Shown here one piece after another: positions 62,121 through 64,000 of a stretch of 64,000 nt of DNA. A model generated the notes under the pieces. The model ran no database searches. It had not been told where the DNA came from and worked only from the letters and a program-made list of their open reading frames with translations. Location of the stretch: the NCBI GenBank assembly GCA_900079685.1, contig LT599018.1, positions 2,147,486 to 2,211,485 on the forward strand, given 5' to 3'. The position numbers and the translations under genes were made by a program. Origin of the DNA: an uncultured delta proteobacterium. GTDB lineage: Bacteria > Desulfobacterota > Desulfovibrionia > Desulfovibrionales > Desulfovibrionaceae. The first letter of the stretch is position 1, and the number at the start of each line of letters is the position of its first letter.

Positions 62121-62320
62121 GAGAGACAGGCAGCCCGGAACAGGACCATGATGGGCATGGCTCCGTCGGGACGGCAGGTTTGGAAAAAAACTTTTGGAAG
62201 ACCCTAAAGGAAATTCCGGAACAGCCGAAAAGGAAGCAACAACACAATGGTGGGAGTGTCGCAGGGAAGCGGCCGCATATGGTGCACCACCGGGAAACAT
62301 AATATTCACGGAGGAATGTT

Positions 62321-63211
62321 ATGGCTCTTACTATCAATAACAACTTGATGGCCGCTAACGCCGCAAGGAACTTGTCCAACAGTTACAGCGCTCTGTCCAC
62401 CTCTGTCCGCCGCCTGTCTTCCGGTCTTCGCGTCGGCCAGGCTTCCGACGACGCAGCCGGTCTCGCCATCCGCGAACTTATGCGCGCCGACATCGCGTCC
62501 CTGAACCAGGGCGTGCGTAACGCGAACGACGCGATCTCCCTTATCCAGACTGCTGACGGCGCCCTCGGCGTCATCGACGAAAAGCTGATCCGGATGAAGG
62601 AACTCGCCGAACAGGCCGCCACGGGTACCTACAACTCCGACCAGCGTCTGATGATCGAATCCGAATACCAGGCCATGGCTTCGGAAATCACCCGTATCGC
62701 CAACGCCACGGACTTCAACGGCGTGTACCTGCTCAACGGCAACCTCTCCAGCAGCACCCACGACGGCACGGAGCTCGTGTCCAAGGGCAAGCTGAAGGTC
62801 CACTTCGGTACGGCCAACGACTCGGCGGAAGACTACTACTACATCCAGATCGGCAACTCCACGGCCTCCGCGCTCGGCGTCGGCAACGAAGCCGACAGCA
62901 CCATGGAAGCGTACACCGTGTCCACCCAGGCCCGCGCGCAGAGGGCTCTGGTCGGTCTGAACAGCGCCATCATCTCCAAGGACAAGATCCGCGCGGCTCT
63001 CGGCGCCATGCAGAACCGCCTGGAAAACACCGTGTCCAACTTGCAGATTCAGGCTGAAAACCTGCAGGCCGCCGAATCCCGCATCTCGGACGTGGACGTC
63101 GCGACCGAAATGACCGAATTCGTCCGCAACCAGGTTCTCACGCAGGCGGCGGTGGCCATGCTCTCCCAGGCCAACTCCCTGCCGCAGATGGCCCTGCAGC
63201 TCATCGGCTAA
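62321..63211 (+). CDS. fliC: Flagellin
   Basis: The filament protein, 296 aa. Conserved D0/D1 ends: MALTINNNLMAANAARNL...LSSGLRVGQASDDAAGLAI at the N-terminus and ENLQAAESRISDVDVATEMTEFVRNQVLTQAAVAMLSQANSLPQMALQLIG at the C-terminus. The middle domain is very short (about residues 140-195), so the filament surface is minimal. The RMKELAEQAATGTY segment lies where TLR5 binds other flagellins. GGAGGA precedes the ATG. Transcribed by sigma-28, with a terminator at 63252-63294. Confidence 0.97.
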   Translation: MALTINNNLMAANAARNLSNSYSALSTSVRRLSSGLRVGQASDDAAGLAIRELMRADIASLNQGVRNANDAISLIQTADGALGVIDEKLIRMKELAEQAATGTYNSDQRLMIESEYQAMASEITRIANATDFNGVYLLNGNLSSSTHDGTELVSKGKLKVHFGTANDSAEDYYYIQIGNSTASALGVGNEADSTMEAYTVSTQARAQRALVGLNSAIISKDKIRAALGAMQNRLENTVSNLQIQAENLQAAESRISDVDVATEMTEFVRNQVLTQAAVAMLSQANSLPQMALQLIG

Positions 63212-63251
63212 TATGGGTAGCCGAAAGCGTATGGGTCAGGGGATCTAGCCG

Positions 63252-63294
63252 CAAAAACAAATCGGGCCGTCTTGCGACGGCCCGATTTTTGTTT
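63252..63294. terminator. Terminator between flagellin and the SlyB-like gene
   Basis: Stem ATCGGGCCGTC/GACGGCCCGAT with a TTGC loop, followed by TTTTTGTTT on the plus strand; the A-rich 5' side suits the converging minus-strand gene too. Confidence 0.9.
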
Positions 63295-63319
63295 ATCAAG
63301 AAAACTCCAACCAAGCGGC

Positions 63320-63799
63320 TCAGTTTGCTTTAACAACCCGCGCGCGGTTGCCGGAACTGCGCAGGATGCGGACGCGGTCGCCCACGGCGTAGTCGCCGTC
63401 AATGGCCTGGACGATGCTGATGGTCCCGCCGTTGTTTTCCAGGTCGATCATGAATTCATACGCTTTTTCCGTGCGGACGGCCTTTTCGCCCAGCGCGCCC
63501 AGCACCGCGCCGATAGCCGCGCCGCCCGCCGTGGTAAGGATGCGCCCCTTGCCGCCGCCCATGGTGCTGCCGACAACGCCGCCGAGAACGCCGCCGATGC
63601 CCGTCCCGACAATGCTCGCATCCTGCTCGATGCTCACTTCGCTAATGGACACGATAACGCCCCGCTGCACGGTCTGCACCTGCCGGGCCTCTTCTTTGCT
63701 GTAAGATTTGCCGCCGGTCGTGGCGCAGCCGCCGAGCGCGAGGAGCGCGGCCAGAATAAAAACCGGCACGGCACTTTTACGGATCATCATTTTTTTCAT
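63320..63799 (-). CDS. SlyB-like outer-membrane lipoprotein with glycine-zipper domain
   Basis: A 159-aa lipoprotein. Signal peptide with lipobox ALGGC (Cys25). Residues about 65-105 are glycine-zipper sequence (GTGIGGVLGGVVGSTMGGGKGR...GGAAIGAVLGALGE), and the C-terminal 45 residues form a small beta domain (YEFMIDLENNGGTISIVQAIDGDYAVGDRVRIL). This is the SlyB/Pcp layout; such proteins stabilise outer-membrane domains. AAGGAGG precedes the ATG. Converges on the flagellin terminator. Confidence 0.9.
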   Translation of the reverse strand: MKKMMIRKSAVPVFILAALLALGGCATTGGKSYSKEEARQVQTVQRGVIVSISEVSIEQDASIVGTGIGGVLGGVVGSTMGGGKGRILTTAGGAAIGAVLGALGEKAVRTEKAYEFMIDLENNGGTISIVQAIDGDYAVGDRVRILRSSGNRARVVKAN

Positions 63800-63899
63800 G
63801 GATACCTCCTTTTGCCGAAAAAACTATGCCCGCAGCCGGGTGAAAGGTCCAGAGTTTCCGGTTCGCTTGCGGGAAAGCACGTCTTTTTCCCGTGAAAAA

Positions 63900-63930
63900 G
63901 CGCATCCGCTGCAAAAAAAAGCGGATGCGC
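63900..63930 (-). terminator. Terminator of the partial gene at the right edge
   Basis: Stem GCGCATCCGC/GCGGATGCGC with an A-rich loop (plus strand), followed on the minus strand by TTTTTCACG. Confidence 0.85.
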
Positions 63931-63937
63931 CCATACC

Positions 63938-64000
63938 TTATGCCAAATCCCCTTTCAGGCCGTGCATGCTCGCGCCGGTAACCCGCACGGGCACGGTTTC
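63938..64000 (-). CDS. C-terminal end of an unidentified gene
   Basis: Twenty residues ending VRVTGASMHGLKGDLA before TAA. The VxVTgA...L.G pattern is reminiscent of the C-terminal TRAM domain of MiaB-like methylthiotransferases, but the fragment is far too short to be sure. It is followed by a proper terminator, which supports a real gene end. Confidence 0.4.
   Translation of the reverse strand, partial: ETVPVRVTGASMHGLKGDLA

Overview
The window is a GC-rich, densely packed bacterial chromosome segment, most likely from a flagellated gut-type member of the Desulfovibrionaceae (Desulfovibrio/Bilophila/Mailhella group). The evidence is the Desulfovibrio-like bacterioferritin with the haem-ligand Met context, the flagellin and FliM, the M99 cell-shape carboxypeptidase, TAXI TRAP transport, a bacteriohemerythrin, RND efflux, and outer-membrane lipoproteins typical of a Gram-negative. 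The genus is inferred from protein character only; no 16S rRNA gene is present.

Layout. 1-2.8 kb: secreted MsrAB (cut by the window edge), two small membrane methyltransferases and tRNA-Ser(GGA). 2.9-10.4 kb: an HU-type protein, a MerR-like regulator, pdxST for de novo PLP synthesis with a divergent MocR/PdxR regulator, an outer-membrane barrel-type protein and a RACo-like corrinoid activator. 10.9-15 kb: fliM, a crotonase/3-hydroxyacyl-CoA dehydrogenase pair and a frameshifted HD-GYP gene. 15.1-16.8 kb: a complete IS1182-type element inserted into a transcription terminator, with a 29-bp target duplication. 16.8-24.4 kb: queF and a queuosine-precursor transporter, kdsD, a thioesterase-ACT fusion, an LpoA-like lipoprotein, gatCA and bacterioferritin. 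24.6-31.4 kb: an M99 carboxypeptidase, then dnaX-ybaB-recR, a glycosyltransferase and tatD. 31.5-37 kb: a CoA-disulfide-reductase-like flavoprotein with rhodanese domain, UDP-glucuronate decarboxylase, a class V aminotransferase and ftsY. 37-44.6 kb: an RND pump, a small HTH protein, a lipoprotein and a membrane protein. 44.6-52.8 kb: prfC-trmI, an RNase E/G with a very long basic N-terminal extension, queH, hemerythrin and hemW. 53-57 kb: a LacI regulator with a TAXI TRAP transporter. 57-64 kb: tkt, ridA, a PHP phosphatase, purT, the sigma-28-driven flagellin, a SlyB-like lipoprotein and a gene end.

Most genes are housekeeping. Themes that recur are cofactor supply (PLP, queuosine by queF/transporter/queH, haem by hemW), envelope and shape (M99 peptidase, LpoA-like protein, KdsD, Uxs, RND pump) and motility (fliM, fliC).

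I did not find a clearly new multi-gene system. The most unusual observations are: a PdxR-like regulator whose PLP-binding lysine is replaced by serine; a hotdog thioesterase fused to an ACT domain; an RNase E whose disordered region is N-terminal and histone-like; an IS element that duplicated a terminator hairpin; and a family of nested-palindrome intergenic elements with three copies here, one of which touches the tkt stop codon.
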